From positions 1-57,115 of the forward strand of contig JANRKB010000029.1 in the NCBI GenBank assembly GCA_033763695.1: 57,115 bases of DNA, read 5' to 3'. The translations under genes and the position numbers were made by a program. This DNA is from JANRKB01 sp033763695 (GTDB lineage: Bacteria; Planctomycetota; Phycisphaerae; Phycisphaerales; UBA1924). Positions 8,486 through 17,048 of this stretch are shown here, in pieces (the stretch's first letter is position 1; each line of letters starts with the position of its first letter). Under the pieces are notes generated by a model. That model was not told where the DNA came from. It worked only from the letters and a program-made list of their open reading frames with translations, and made no database searches.

Positions 8486-9553
8486 ATGACTAACCGCACC
8501 CGTTTGCTTTCGCTCGTATTTTTGGCCTCTCTTCATTCGTGCGTCCTGGCTCAACTGACGCCCGATCGTCTCTACTACGGCATCGATCGCCCGGTGCCAA
8601 TGAAGGTGACGATCCCTGAAGGCAAGGCCGGCGACCCCAGCATTCAGTTGTTCACCCCGGCGGGCACTGAGCCGATCGCGACCGCGAGCGTGCTCGCTGG
8701 TCCGGTGAATCTCGCCACCCTCTTTGCGGACCTGTGGAAGCCCAAGGACGGCAAGCCAGCGATTCACTACGCCCAACTTGTCGTCGGCAATGAGCGCATC
8801 GGGGCGCCGGTGGTGCTCCAGCCGCTGGTTGACGCGCCGATGGCTGAGATGTCCGGCGGCGATCCCAAGCCGCGTTTCCGCCCCGGTTCGCCGATGAATG
8901 CCGGTCTTCGCGCGTACGTCGACAAGGACGTCGTGCTGACGACGTCACACGGCGACATCGAGTTCCGCATGCGGCCGGATCAAGCCCCCAACACCGTGTG
9001 GAACTTCCGTCACTTGGTTGAAGGCGGCTTCTACACCGACATCATCTTCCATCGCATCGTCAACAACAATCCGCGCCTCGGTGCGCCGTTTGTTATCCAG
9101 GTCGGTGACCCGACCGGCACCGGCGGCGGCGGCCCCGGTTACTCGATCGATCTTGAAGACAGCAAGCTCAAGCACGACTTCGGCGTGCTGTCGATGGCGC
9201 GCGAGCCCGCGCCCAACACCGGCGGCTCGCAGGTCTTCGTGTGCCTGAGCCGCGCTGGCACGTCATTCCTCGATGGGGCGTACACGTCGTTTGCCGAGGC
9301 CGTCAGCGGCGCGGATGCGATCCGCAAGATTGCCGCGGTGCCGTGCGGCCCGGATGATCGTCCCGCCGATCCGGCGCCCAAGATCATCAGCGCTCGGCTT
9401 GTGGATGCCCCGCCCTTTGGCACCGGCCCCAAGCCCGTGAGCGCGGGTGTGACGCAGAGCGGCGCGCCTTCGCCGGCCGCGGGCGTGAACGCCGCGCCTG
9501 CCGAAGAGACGCCGGTGGCCAAGCCGGTCGAGGACGATCGCAAGAAGCGGTGA
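8486..9553 (+). CDS. Exported cyclophilin-type peptidyl-prolyl cis-trans isomerase
   Basis: 355 aa. A signal peptide (residues 1-22, ending SCVLA) precedes an N-terminal domain of about 115 residues with no family I recognise. The cyclophilin domain spans roughly 143-310 and shows GDIEFRMRPDQAPNTVWNF, FHRIVNNN, the GGGGPGYSI turn and NTGGSQVFV. The tail of about 45 residues is Pro/Ala-rich and charged. The protein should catalyse proline isomerisation during folding in the periplasm. The ATG has TACGCT 8 nt upstream (8472-8477) and no ribosome binding site. A strong terminator lies 37 bp after the stop. Confidence 0.88.
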   Translation: MTNRTRLLSLVFLASLHSCVLAQLTPDRLYYGIDRPVPMKVTIPEGKAGDPSIQLFTPAGTEPIATASVLAGPVNLATLFADLWKPKDGKPAIHYAQLVVGNERIGAPVVLQPLVDAPMAEMSGGDPKPRFRPGSPMNAGLRAYVDKDVVLTTSHGDIEFRMRPDQAPNTVWNFRHLVEGGFYTDIIFHRIVNNNPRLGAPFVIQVGDPTGTGGGGPGYSIDLEDSKLKHDFGVLSMAREPAPNTGGSQVFVCLSRAGTSFLDGAYTSFAEAVSGADAIRKIAAVPCGPDDRPADPAPKIISARLVDAPPFGTGPKPVSAGVTQSGAPSPAAGVNAAPAEETPVAKPVEDDRKKR

Positions 9554-9589
9554 TTGAGCAGTCTGGAGTTGCGTCTGCCGGATCTGTTG

Positions 9590-9615
9590 AAACCCCTCCG
9601 CATGGAGGGGTTTTT
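9590..9615 (+). terminator. Rho-independent terminator after the cyclophilin gene
   Basis: A 10-bp stem (9590-9599 with 9604-9613, AAACCCCTCC/GGAGGGGTTT) has a GCAT loop, and T9611-9615 continue it as a T tract. Its last T is the final base of the convergent PilZ gene's stop codon, so the hairpin may also serve the minus strand, although the T run on that side is short. Confidence 0.88.
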
Positions 9616-9935
9616 CATGCTGCCGCGGCAAGTGCGTGATCGAACATTACCGCCACGGTCTGCCGGCCGCTGCCATCGACTGAGACACGCACGACACGAG
9701 CCTCGCGCAGCTCGTTGCTTGAGAGCACGGCACGCTCCGCGGCACCGACGCCGAATCGCACGCGCTCACCCACGCGAATCGGACGCTCTCCCAAGATGGA
9801 CACCAGAGCACCGCCGAAGGAGGTGTCGCGCGTGCGTGCGGCCACGAATGCCCGCGAAGGCTCGTGGAACAGTTTGCATGCATGATCGCACGGCGTGCGC
9901 GCGTGCCAGCGTTTCTCGTTGGTCAGGCCGTCCAT
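9615..9935 (-). CDS. Single-domain PilZ protein (cyclic di-GMP binding)
   Basis: 106 aa, essentially one PilZ domain. The c-di-GMP-binding signature is complete: RWHAR (R-x3-R, residues 9-13) and DTSFGG (D-x-S-x2-G, residues 37-42), followed by beta strands ending in VAVMFDHAL. PilZ proteins relay c-di-GMP levels to motility, polysaccharide or transcription targets; the partner is not apparent here. The gene stands alone, convergent with the cyclophilin gene. The ATG start lacks a good ribosome binding site. Confidence 0.85.
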   Translation of the reverse strand: MDGLTNEKRWHARTPCDHACKLFHEPSRAFVAARTRDTSFGGALVSILGERPIRVGERVRFGVGAAERAVLSSNELREARVVRVSVDGSGRQTVAVMFDHALAAAA

Positions 9936-10039
9936 AGTCGTCTTATCGGTCCGTCGACGCTCGGACTTGATCCTGCCCCCGGGGATCTTCGGGTGTGTGG
10001 CTCGCGGACAGCAATGCCGTGCGTTGCTAACCTTGCCGC

Positions 10040-10846
10040 GTGGTGTTTGTCGTCATCTGCATCGCGTCGCTGATTGTCGCAGCCCTGACGCTGTTCAGCG
10101 GGTTTGGGCTGGGCACGCTGCTCATGCCCGTCTTTGCGTTGTTCTTCCCGGTTCCGGTCGCGATCGCGGCGACAGCGATCGTGCATCTGGCGAACAACGT
10201 GTTCAAGTTCGTGCTTCTGGCACGCCGCGCCGATCGCACGCTTGCGATCTGGTTCGGCGGCGCGTCGGCGCTTGGAGCGCTCGCCGGCGCGTGGCTGTTG
10301 TCGCTGCTGGCCGATCGGCCCGCCCTGTATGAGTGGTCGATGCAGCTCGGCGAACGCTCGATCCACGCCAAGATGACGATCGAGAAACTCGTGATTGCAT
10401 GCGTGATGCTGGCGTTCGCCGTCTTTGAGCTCGCGCCGGTCACACGCAACGTCGCCTTCTCGCCGCGTGCGATCATCCCCGGCGGCGTGCTGAGCGGGTT
10501 CTTCGGCGGTCTGTCCGGGCATCAGGGTGCGCTCCGCTCGGCGTTTCTCGTGCGCAGCGGCATCGGGCGCGAGGCGATCATCGCGACCGGCGTTGTCTGC
10601 GCGGTCATCGTGGATGTGTGCCGCCTCGCGGTCTACGGCCTCTCGATGCACGCGAGTCACTGGGCCGCCGTGCGCGAGCACGCCGACTCCACGACGAAGC
10701 TTCTGGTGGCCGCGTGCGTCAGCGCGTTTGTCGGTTCGTTCCTCGGCGCGCGACTCGTCAGAAAGACGACGCTCGGGGCGCTTCGGATGATCGTCGGTGT
10801 GGGGCTTGTGCTGCTTTCGCTGTTGCTCGGGGCGGGCTTGGTTTGA
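10040..10846 (+). CDS. TauE/SafE family (TSUP) membrane permease
   Basis: 268 aa with about eight hydrophobic spans. The N-terminal span is followed by SGFGLGTLLMPVF, and the second half repeats the pattern in GGVLSGFFGGLSGHQG, the paired glycine-rich motifs that mark the TSUP family. Members export or import sulfite, sulfoacetate or other small organosulfur anions; the substrate here is unknown. The GTG start at 10040 is preceded 6 nt upstream by TAACCT (10028-10033) with no ribosome binding site, the leaderless pattern seen elsewhere in this window. Confidence 0.87.
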   Translation: MVFVVICIASLIVAALTLFSGFGLGTLLMPVFALFFPVPVAIAATAIVHLANNVFKFVLLARRADRTLAIWFGGASALGALAGAWLLSLLADRPALYEWSMQLGERSIHAKMTIEKLVIACVMLAFAVFELAPVTRNVAFSPRAIIPGGVLSGFFGGLSGHQGALRSAFLVRSGIGREAIIATGVVCAVIVDVCRLAVYGLSMHASHWAAVREHADSTTKLLVAACVSAFVGSFLGARLVRKTTLGALRMIVGVGLVLLSLLLGAGLV

Positions 10847-10988
10847 TATCCTTTGCCCGCGTGTCGTGGTTTGACGCACCGCCGCAAAAGCCGATCGATC
10901 GACTTCCCAACAACGGGCGGCGAGCGAGATGGGACGGTTGAGGTTTGCCAGCGTCGTGCGTGTTGCGGCGCGGTTTGGGAGATGATGT

Positions 10989-11699
10989 GTGACGATGACC
11001 CGCTCCGCGCCGACGCGACCGACCGATGACCATCGTTCCTCGCGCCCTCAGGCCCCCCGCAACACGGCTGTCGCAATCGACGGCGGCAAGCACCTTGAGG
11101 TCAAGTCACCGGCGGGCCTCGCCCAGCGCGTGCGGTTCTTCAGCCAGTTCGTCACCCATCCCGGCATGGTCGGCGCGATTGCTCCCAGCAGCGGCGTGCT
11201 CGCTCGACGCATGATCCGCGATTTGGACTTGCGTCATGCCGCGGCTGTCCTTGAGTACGGCCCCGGAACCGGTGCCTTTACGGGGCACATTCGTGCGGCA
11301 GTGGGGGCGTCGACCAAGTTCGTGGCGATCGAGTTCAATCCCTCGCTCGCTGAGGCTCTTCGTCGTCGTTTCCCGACGCTTCGCGTCCACCAGCGCAGCG
11401 TTGAGGACGCGCCGGCAATCTGTCGCGAGGAGGGGATCGACGCCGTCGACGCCATCGTGAGCGGCCTTCCGTGGGCGGCGTTCCCCGAGGATCTTCAGCG
11501 CCGCCTGCTCGAAGCGACCGTGAAGGTGCTCCGCCCCGGCGGCAGAATGGTCACGTTCGGCTACCACGTCGGCCGCTTCACGTCGGCGGGCAAGCGTTTC
11601 TATCGCATCCTCCCCGAGTACTTCCCGGGCTTTCAGATCAGCGGCCCGATCTGGCGGAACATCCCGCCCGCGTTCGTCGTCACCTGCGTCAAGCGCTAA
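10989..11699 (+). CDS. Class I SAM-dependent methyltransferase, phospholipid N-methyltransferase (PmtA)-like
   Basis: 236 aa. RFFSQFVTHPGMVGAIAPSS near residue 50 is the membrane-contact segment typical of PmtA-like and some rRNA-dimethylase-like enzymes. The SAM-binding motif follows as LEYGPGTGAFT (about 91-101), then AIEFN (acidic residue at the end of beta 2) and SGLPWAAF in place of the catalytic N-P-P-Y region. It may methylate phosphatidylethanolamine, but the substrate is inferred. Start: GTG at 10989 with GGGAG 7 nt upstream; an ATG two codons later (10995) is equally possible. The first 45 residues are polar and poorly conserved in character. Confidence 0.8.
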   Translation: MTMTRSAPTRPTDDHRSSRPQAPRNTAVAIDGGKHLEVKSPAGLAQRVRFFSQFVTHPGMVGAIAPSSGVLARRMIRDLDLRHAAAVLEYGPGTGAFTGHIRAAVGASTKFVAIEFNPSLAEALRRRFPTLRVHQRSVEDAPAICREEGIDAVDAIVSGLPWAAFPEDLQRRLLEATVKVLRPGGRMVTFGYHVGRFTSAGKRFYRILPEYFPGFQISGPIWRNIPPAFVVTCVKR

Positions 11700-11820
11700 T
11701 CGTGTTCGGCTGCTGTCTCGTCCGCCCCGGCCTGTTCTTTTGCATGCGCCCGTCGCACGCTATTCTCCCTGTGGTGGTGCGGCATACGTGTGCTCGCAAC
11801 GCCCTTGGAGCCCACGCGTG

Positions 11821-12468
11821 ATGAGCGATGGTCGTGAGAGTGAATCGGTTGCGACGGAGGGCTTGATCCCGCCGCTGTCGATCGTCGCGCTCGACGACGA
11901 CGAGGACTTCCGCCAGTACATCGAATCGGTGCTTGAAGGCGACGGCCACGATGTGCGCCTCGCGGCGACGCCCGACGAGTTCTACGGCTTGTGTGCCGAT
12001 CGGCTGCCCGACCTCGTCCTGCTTGACATCAAGATGGGTCGCTTCAGCGGCGAGGACGTGCTCGTCGAGATCCGGCGTCGGTGGCCGCGGTTGTGCGTTG
12101 TGGTTGTCACCGGCTATCCGTCGCTGGATTCGATGCGTCAGACATTCAAGCAGGATGTCTTTGATTATCTCGCCAAGCCATTTTCGCTTGAGGAGCTGCG
12201 TCGTGTGCTCGCGCAGGCCGCGGCCGCGTTCTCGCTCGGGCAACGGCCGCAGGACCGTCTGCGTCAGGCGTTGGGGCGTCAGATTCGCCTTGCACGAACC
12301 GAGCGAGGCTGGACGCTCAAGGAACTCTCTGAAGCCGCGGAACTCAGCGTCAGCCAGTTGTCGTCGATCGAGCGCGGCGCACATCTGCCGAGTCTTGAAT
12401 CGCTGCTCGCGATCGCCGCGGCGCTCGATCATCAGCCGTCGGAATGGCTCAAGGCGGCGGGGTTTTGA
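11821..12468 (+). CDS. Response regulator receiver fused to an XRE-type helix-turn-helix
   Basis: 215 aa. The receiver domain spans about 17-135: acidic pocket DDDED (25-29), phospho-acceptor D69 in LLDIKMG, switch T97 and conserved K119 in LAKPFS. A Cro/C1-type HTH covers about 145-204 (RQIRLARTERGWTLKELSEA then SVSQLSSIERG). The usual outputs of receivers are OmpR, NarL or NtrC type, and an XRE output is uncommon. No histidine kinase is adjacent, so the partner is unknown. The ATG at 11821 was chosen because the receiver begins soon after it. Phosphorylation would presumably change DNA binding of the XRE domain. Confidence 0.85.
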   Translation: MSDGRESESVATEGLIPPLSIVALDDDEDFRQYIESVLEGDGHDVRLAATPDEFYGLCADRLPDLVLLDIKMGRFSGEDVLVEIRRRWPRLCVVVVTGYPSLDSMRQTFKQDVFDYLAKPFSLEELRRVLAQAAAAFSLGQRPQDRLRQALGRQIRLARTERGWTLKELSEAAELSVSQLSSIERGAHLPSLESLLAIAAALDHQPSEWLKAAGF

Positions 12469-12579
12469 ATGCGGCAGACATCAGATCGCACGACAGTCGT
12501 CGAGAGGACATCAGACACGGAGCGACTGCGGCAGCCGCGCCCCTGATGTGTGACCCGCCTCGTTCCGTTGCGTTCGCTT

Positions 12580-12610
12580 GCCCGATGCCCGATGCCCGAT
12601 GCCCGATGCC
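12580..12610. repeat. Heptamer tandem repeat (GCCCGAT), four units plus GCC
   Basis: Four perfect GCCCGAT units (12580-12607) followed by GCCTTC lie in the gap before lpxB. About 70 bp further upstream are two GACATCAG words (starting near 12478 and 12508), again pairing this heptamer with GACATCAG-type words as in the murQ region. Confidence 0.85.
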
Positions 12611-12657
12611 TTCCGTCTCCCGTTGACTTCACCACCTTCTGAGGCTTGACTCTGCCC

Positions 12658-13827
12658 GTGGCCGATGCGATTCACAGAGAGGGCGCGCTCTTCACCGCGT
12701 TTGAGCCCAGCGGCGACGATCACGCATCGGTCGTGATCGCCGAACTTCGTCGTCGCCATCCCACCCTGCCGATCTACGCCTGGGGCGGTCCCAAGATGGC
12801 GGCGGCGGGCGCGACGATCGTTGAACGCACCGGTGATGACGCCGTCATGGGCATGCCCGGCCTGAAGAAAATCCACGAGCACACGCAGATCAACGCCCGC
12901 ATTGATCGCTGGCTGCTGACCAATCGCGTCGCGCTGCATGTGCCGGTCGATTCGCCCGCGGCCAATTTCCCCATCTGCAAGATCGCCCGTAAGCACGGCG
13001 TGCGCGTCGTTCACCTCGTCGCGCCGCAGGTCTGGGCGTGGGGTCAGTGGCGCATCAACAAGCTGCGCCGCCTCACCAATCACCTGATGTGCATCCTGCC
13101 CTTTGAGCAGGAGTGGTTTCGGACGCGCAAGATCCCGGCGACGTTCATAGGCCATCCGCTCTTCGACACGCCGACGGATACTGCCGCACTCGATGCGGCA
13201 GGGGCGCACTTTGTTCCCGGCTCGCCGAAGCTCGCGATCATGCCCGGTTCGCGGCCCAAGGAGATCGAGCGGAACTTCCCGGTTCAACTCGACGCATTCC
13301 GCAGGCTGTACGCCGATTTCCCCAAGATGACTGGTCTGATTGCCGCCACGCGCCCAGCGGTGGAGCGGCGTCTCCGCCAGATCGCCGACAAGATGGGCGG
13401 CTGGCCGGACAACCTTTATTCGATCTCGGGGCAGACCGATGCCGTGGTGCGCTGGTGTGACGCAGCCCTCGTCGTCAGTGGCACCGTCTCGCTGCAGATC
13501 GCCAAGCAGCGTAAGCCGATGGTGATCCTCTACAAATCCAATCGCCTGCTTTATCTGCTGGTTGGACGCGCCGTCGTCGCGACACGGTACTTCACGCTGC
13601 CCAACCTCATCGCCGGGAAGCGCGTCGTGCCCGAGCTCATTCCATACTCCGGCGACGGCGCAATGCTCTACGACGAAGCCCGCAAGCTGCTCTCAAGCGA
13701 GCAGGAGTTGCAGCGGCAGCGCGACGCGCTGGACGCGGTGTGCAGGGCCTTCGACGGCACGCACGCGGGAAATGCCGCGACCGATGTCATCGAGCGTGAA
13801 CTTGGACTCGTTCCCGCGGCGATGTGA
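12658..13827 (+). CDS. lpxB: Lipid-A-disaccharide synthase
   Basis: 389 aa, the normal length. LpxB joins lipid X and UDP-2,3-diacylglucosamine to form the lipid A disaccharide at the inner membrane. Visible family segments are EPSGDDHAS near the N-terminus (the G/S-E-x-S-G-D loop), MGMPGLKKI, the HLVAPQVWAWG motif, IGHPLFD, IMPGSRPKEI and VVSGTVSLQIA. The GTG at 12658 was chosen so that the E-x-S-G-D loop sits as in the family. A TTG at 12646 would add four residues. No other lipid A genes are in the window. The presence of lpxB argues for an outer membrane with lipid A. Confidence 0.92.
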   Translation: MADAIHREGALFTAFEPSGDDHASVVIAELRRRHPTLPIYAWGGPKMAAAGATIVERTGDDAVMGMPGLKKIHEHTQINARIDRWLLTNRVALHVPVDSPAANFPICKIARKHGVRVVHLVAPQVWAWGQWRINKLRRLTNHLMCILPFEQEWFRTRKIPATFIGHPLFDTPTDTAALDAAGAHFVPGSPKLAIMPGSRPKEIERNFPVQLDAFRRLYADFPKMTGLIAATRPAVERRLRQIADKMGGWPDNLYSISGQTDAVVRWCDAALVVSGTVSLQIAKQRKPMVILYKSNRLLYLLVGRAVVATRYFTLPNLIAGKRVVPELIPYSGDGAMLYDEARKLLSSEQELQRQRDALDAVCRAFDGTHAGNAATDVIERELGLVPAAM

Positions 13828-13853
13828 GTCAGGCACGCCGACGCCGCGCGGCG

Positions 13854-14189
13854 TCACATCGTCTCGCTCATCATCGTGAACGTTGCGAGTTGCCCGAGTG
13901 TGAACGCAACAACGATCGCATGAACGCCGACGCCGAACGTCGCGACCGTGCTGCCGAGTTGCAACTTGCGGCGTCCGACGATCTCGCAGAGCAGGATCAC
14001 GCTGGAGATCATCGCGAACTTGAGCGCGACGAGGCCGGGCAGGCCCGCGGCCTGCAGCACGTTGTTGGCAATGCCGTTGAGTTCCTGGCCGCCCAGGAGC
14101 AGGACGACGCTGGTCAGCAGCACATCGAGCGTGCCACCGAGGATCAGGAGCGGGTAGAGCGTGGGGTACAACACCGGCCGGGTGAACAC
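13854..14189 (-). CDS. Small membrane protein, DUF5658-like
   Basis: 111 aa with three hydrophobic segments (about 10-33, 50-72 and 80-104). The pattern LGGTLDVLLTSVVLLLGGQELNGI resembles DUF5658 proteins common in planctomycetes. Function is unknown. A GTG start at 14187-14189 follows a good GGAGGT ribosome binding site at 5-nt spacing. It is convergent with lpxB. A perfect 16-bp palindrome (13840-13855) overlaps its stop codon and could form a shared terminator hairpin, though no T tract follows. Confidence 0.65.
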   Translation of the reverse strand: MFTRPVLYPTLYPLLILGGTLDVLLTSVVLLLGGQELNGIANNVLQAAGLPGLVALKFAMISSVILLCEIVGRRKLQLGSTVATFGVGVHAIVVAFTLGQLATFTMMSETM

Positions 14190-14277
14190 AACGCACCTCC
14201 GGACAAGAGAGACGCGGGCTCAACGCGTCTGCGCGGCGGCGATTGCACTGGGCGGTCTTACAAGACCCGTTTGCCGC

Positions 14278-16044
14278 TCACGCGGGCTGGCCCGCCAACT
14301 TCTCTCTCACCATTCGTTCGATGTCGCCGACGGTTGCAGGGTGACGCCCGGCATTCCCAAGCCAGGCCGCCGACTGGGCCGCCGCCTGGCGTGCGAACAT
14401 CCCCACGCCGTCGATGGTCCGCCATCCTGCGGCCTTTGCGGCCAGCAGCAGGGGCGTCTGAATCGGGGCATAGACCGTGTCCATCACCAGCGGCGGCGTG
14501 TGGTCAGACGTGCCGCCGGGCAAGCCTGCGGACGCCGCGATCGCGTGCTGCAACCGCGCGACGTCCAACGGTGATTCGGCAGGCGCGGGCCCGCCTTTCA
14601 TGCCGATGGGCGTGCAGTTGATGAATGCCGCGAATGACACGGCGGAGCACGCATCAGCGAGTGCCGCGCCGACGATTGTGCCGCCTCGGGGGAGCAAGCC
14701 GCGTTCCGAGAGCGAGCGCGACAACTCGTCGGCGAGCGCCTGAGCCTTCGACGGCGTGCGATTGAAGATCGTCACGCGTGCCCCCTCTCGTGCAAGACCC
14801 GCCGCGACGGCACGCGCGACGCCCCCTGCACCGAGAACGCCGAGAGCCTTGCCCGCGAGTGGGTCGCCTGAGTCGCTGCACAGCGCTTCGCGCAGTGGTG
14901 CGACGGCGGCTTCAATGTCGGTGTTGAGCACGCGGGCAATCTTCACGGTGCCGCCTTCGCGATCAATCACCAGCGTGTTCGCGGCCCCGATCGCGTCGGC
15001 GAGCGGGTCGATCGTCCAACTCCGCTCGCGGGCGAGCCGCACCAGATTCTCCTTGTGCGGCAGGGTCACGCTGCACCCGGCAAAGTCCAGCCGCTGGTCG
15101 TCGATGAGCGAGCCCAGCGTCACCTTGAACTGCAAGAAAGCGTCCTCAGCACTCGCGCCTTCTGCGACGGCGATCGGCAGCGGCAGATAGACGCCGTCGT
15201 ATACGGCGCGGCTGAACTGTGCGTTGTGAACCAGCGGCGACATCGAGTGCGACACCGGCCACCCGACGATCCCATACACCTTCGTCCGCGGCGTGATCGC
15301 GCGGAAGCGGTACAACTCAAGCAACTCCGTCACTGTCGGCTGTCCTGGAGCGGTCGCGCCCGCGGGGCGCAGCGCGGCGAATGTGAGGAACCCGCCGAAC
15401 TTCGGTGCCAGCACGCGACTCATCAACCCGAACTCGCCCATGCCCAGCGCGATCAGCGGCGTGTCGCGCTGACTGAGCATCTCAAACAGCTCCAGGTTGT
15501 CGCGCAGCGAGCGACACCGAAACGCGAACTTGTGGACCCGTGCCGCGGGCTGCTCGCGCATCCGCAGCACGCGCCGATGCAGATCCGCGGGACGCTGCTG
15601 GAAGTCGTGGTTGCTCAAGATCAGCGAGGTCGACAGATCGCGGGTCTGATGCGGGTGATCGACCGCGAGGTTGATCTTCTGGCGGATGTTCTCGCTGGCG
15701 ACGTAGGACTCGAGTTCAAAGTCAAGATAGCGCGGCGGGTGCTCGCCCGTGCCGCTTGCCGTGCCGAGTCGTTCATAGAGAGAGACTCGGGCCGATTCGT
15801 CGCCGTCGTAGGCCCCGCCCTCACGCGCCGAGCGGCAGGTCACGATCGTCGGCAGCGGACACGCGGCGACCAGTCGCAGGATCCGCCGGATCTCCAGTTC
15901 CATGTCCGCCTGCGTGCCGCCGCTGAACACCTCGTCGATGCGCAGTTCAACCAAGTCCGCGCCGAGCCGCTTGGCCTCCGCGGCGTCCACCAGCGCTTCG
16001 TCCATGTCTCGCACCATGATGGGAACGCACAGCAGCGTGCTCAC
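14278..16044 (-). CDS. aroDE: Bifunctional 3-dehydroquinate dehydratase (type I) / shikimate dehydrogenase
   Basis: 588 aa, a fusion of two consecutive shikimate pathway enzymes. The N-terminal 230 residues are a class I dehydroquinase: MVRDMDEAL, ELRIDE, the histidine of SNHDF and the Schiff-base lysine of VHKFAFRC. The C-terminal part, from about residue 245, is AroE: YGIVGWPVSHSMSP, TLPHKE, GAGGVARA and NRT for NADP binding, then GVGMFARQAAAQ. Such AroD-AroE fusions are known from plants, chlamydiae and planctomycetes. The start was set at GTG 16042-16044 because GGAGGA lies 8 nt upstream and the dehydroquinase fold begins directly; the longer open frame adds unrelated sequence. Confidence 0.92.
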   Translation of the reverse strand: MSTLLCVPIMVRDMDEALVDAAEAKRLGADLVELRIDEVFSGGTQADMELEIRRILRLVAACPLPTIVTCRSAREGGAYDGDESARVSLYERLGTASGTGEHPPRYLDFELESYVASENIRQKINLAVDHPHQTRDLSTSLILSNHDFQQRPADLHRRVLRMREQPAARVHKFAFRCRSLRDNLELFEMLSQRDTPLIALGMGEFGLMSRVLAPKFGGFLTFAALRPAGATAPGQPTVTELLELYRFRAITPRTKVYGIVGWPVSHSMSPLVHNAQFSRAVYDGVYLPLPIAVAEGASAEDAFLQFKVTLGSLIDDQRLDFAGCSVTLPHKENLVRLARERSWTIDPLADAIGAANTLVIDREGGTVKIARVLNTDIEAAVAPLREALCSDSGDPLAGKALGVLGAGGVARAVAAGLAREGARVTIFNRTPSKAQALADELSRSLSERGLLPRGGTIVGAALADACSAVSFAAFINCTPIGMKGGPAPAESPLDVARLQHAIAASAGLPGGTSDHTPPLVMDTVYAPIQTPLLLAAKAAGWRTIDGVGMFARQAAAQSAAWLGNAGRHPATVGDIERMVREKLAGQPA

Positions 16045-16208
16045 AAACGAGATCCTCCGGCCGCACGTGCGTTGTCGACGCCATGCCGCAGTTTGAGGAT
16101 ATCGGTGCTTGGGCGGACGCGCCGCGGCAAAAACGAAATGCGTGGCGCTGGCTTTCGCCGAGCACGCCACGCGGGGGGAGGGCTATGAAACCTGCACAGA
16201 ACAGCGAA

Positions 16209-16871
16209 TCAACGGCCGCCTTCGAGCGCGACGGTGATCTGGACCTCGTCGCTCAGGCCCTTGCCGACCAGGTAGTTCATGCCGAAGTCCGAGCGCTTGA
16301 TCGTGAAGGTCGTCTCCACGCCCGACACTTCGCCGCCGCGCATGCCCGGGCCGCGGCCGGTATCGCGCACCTGAACCGTGATCTCCTTGGTCTTGCCCAG
16401 GAGCGTGAGTTCGCCGACGACGTCGTAGGACTGCTCGCCGTTGACCTCCGCACCCTTCTTGAACGATTTGCTCTTGAAGGTCAGCGTTCCGAACTCCTTG
16501 GCGGAGAAGAAGTCAGGGCTCTTGAGGTGCTCGTCGCGCTTGCCGTTGGCCGAGTTGATCGAGTCGGTTGCGACCGTCACGTCAATGCTGTTCTTGCTGG
16601 CGTCGGCGGGGTCGATGATGAACGAACCGCTGATCTTGTCGAAGCGGCCGTACGAGTACGACACGCCCAGGTGCTTGATGCGCCAGATGACGGTCGAATG
16701 GACGTTGTCGATGGTGAATGCGCCGTCGGCGTTGGCAGTCGCCGCGGCTGTCAGCACCGTCGCCGCGTGCGGCACCACATTGCCCGCGCCCGCCAGCGCT
16801 CCCGTGAGGGCGACGCCGCCGACAATCACACCCGCCACACCAACCACGCTGAGAATGCCCCGAATCTTCAT
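16209..16871 (-). CDS. YceI-family periplasmic lipid-binding-like protein
   Basis: 220 aa. An N-terminal signal or anchor segment (about 5-30) is followed by the YceI lipocalin-like barrel: FTIDNVHSTVIWRIKHLGVS at the start of the domain, the SINSANGKRDEHLKS region, FFSAKEFGTLTFKSKSF, and a last strand DEVQITVALEG. Family members bind polyisoprenoids or amphiphiles, and many are stress-induced; the ligand here is unknown. The ATG start has an AGGAG ribosome binding site. It is a single gene with 163 bp to aroDE downstream. Confidence 0.88.
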   Translation of the reverse strand: MKIRGILSVVGVAGVIVGGVALTGALAGAGNVVPHAATVLTAAATANADGAFTIDNVHSTVIWRIKHLGVSYSYGRFDKISGSFIIDPADASKNSIDVTVATDSINSANGKRDEHLKSPDFFSAKEFGTLTFKSKSFKKGAEVNGEQSYDVVGELTLLGKTKEITVQVRDTGRGPGMRGGEVSGVETTFTIKRSDFGMNYLVGKGLSDEVQITVALEGGR

Positions 16872-17048
16872 GTGTTCGACTCCTTTGATCTTGGACGACC
16901 TTGGAACTCTGGGATCAATCGCTCAACTCTGCGACCTGCGAAGAACAACGCCAGACTGTTCGCTGTTCTGACTGCGTGACTCCGGGATGCCTGCCGCGTC
17001 GGACGCGCTTCATTCACCCGGACTTTTCTGTGTTTCAGATCTCTGCGT

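Noticed and set aside
11740..11820. A 27-residue upstream extension of the receiver-XRE protein
   Set aside because: The extra residues are not receiver-like and the downstream ATG at 11821 starts close to the domain.
15055..16188. Plus-strand open frame of 377 codons opposite aroDE
   Set aside because: It is the antisense of a recognised bifunctional enzyme, with low-complexity Arg/Ala content.
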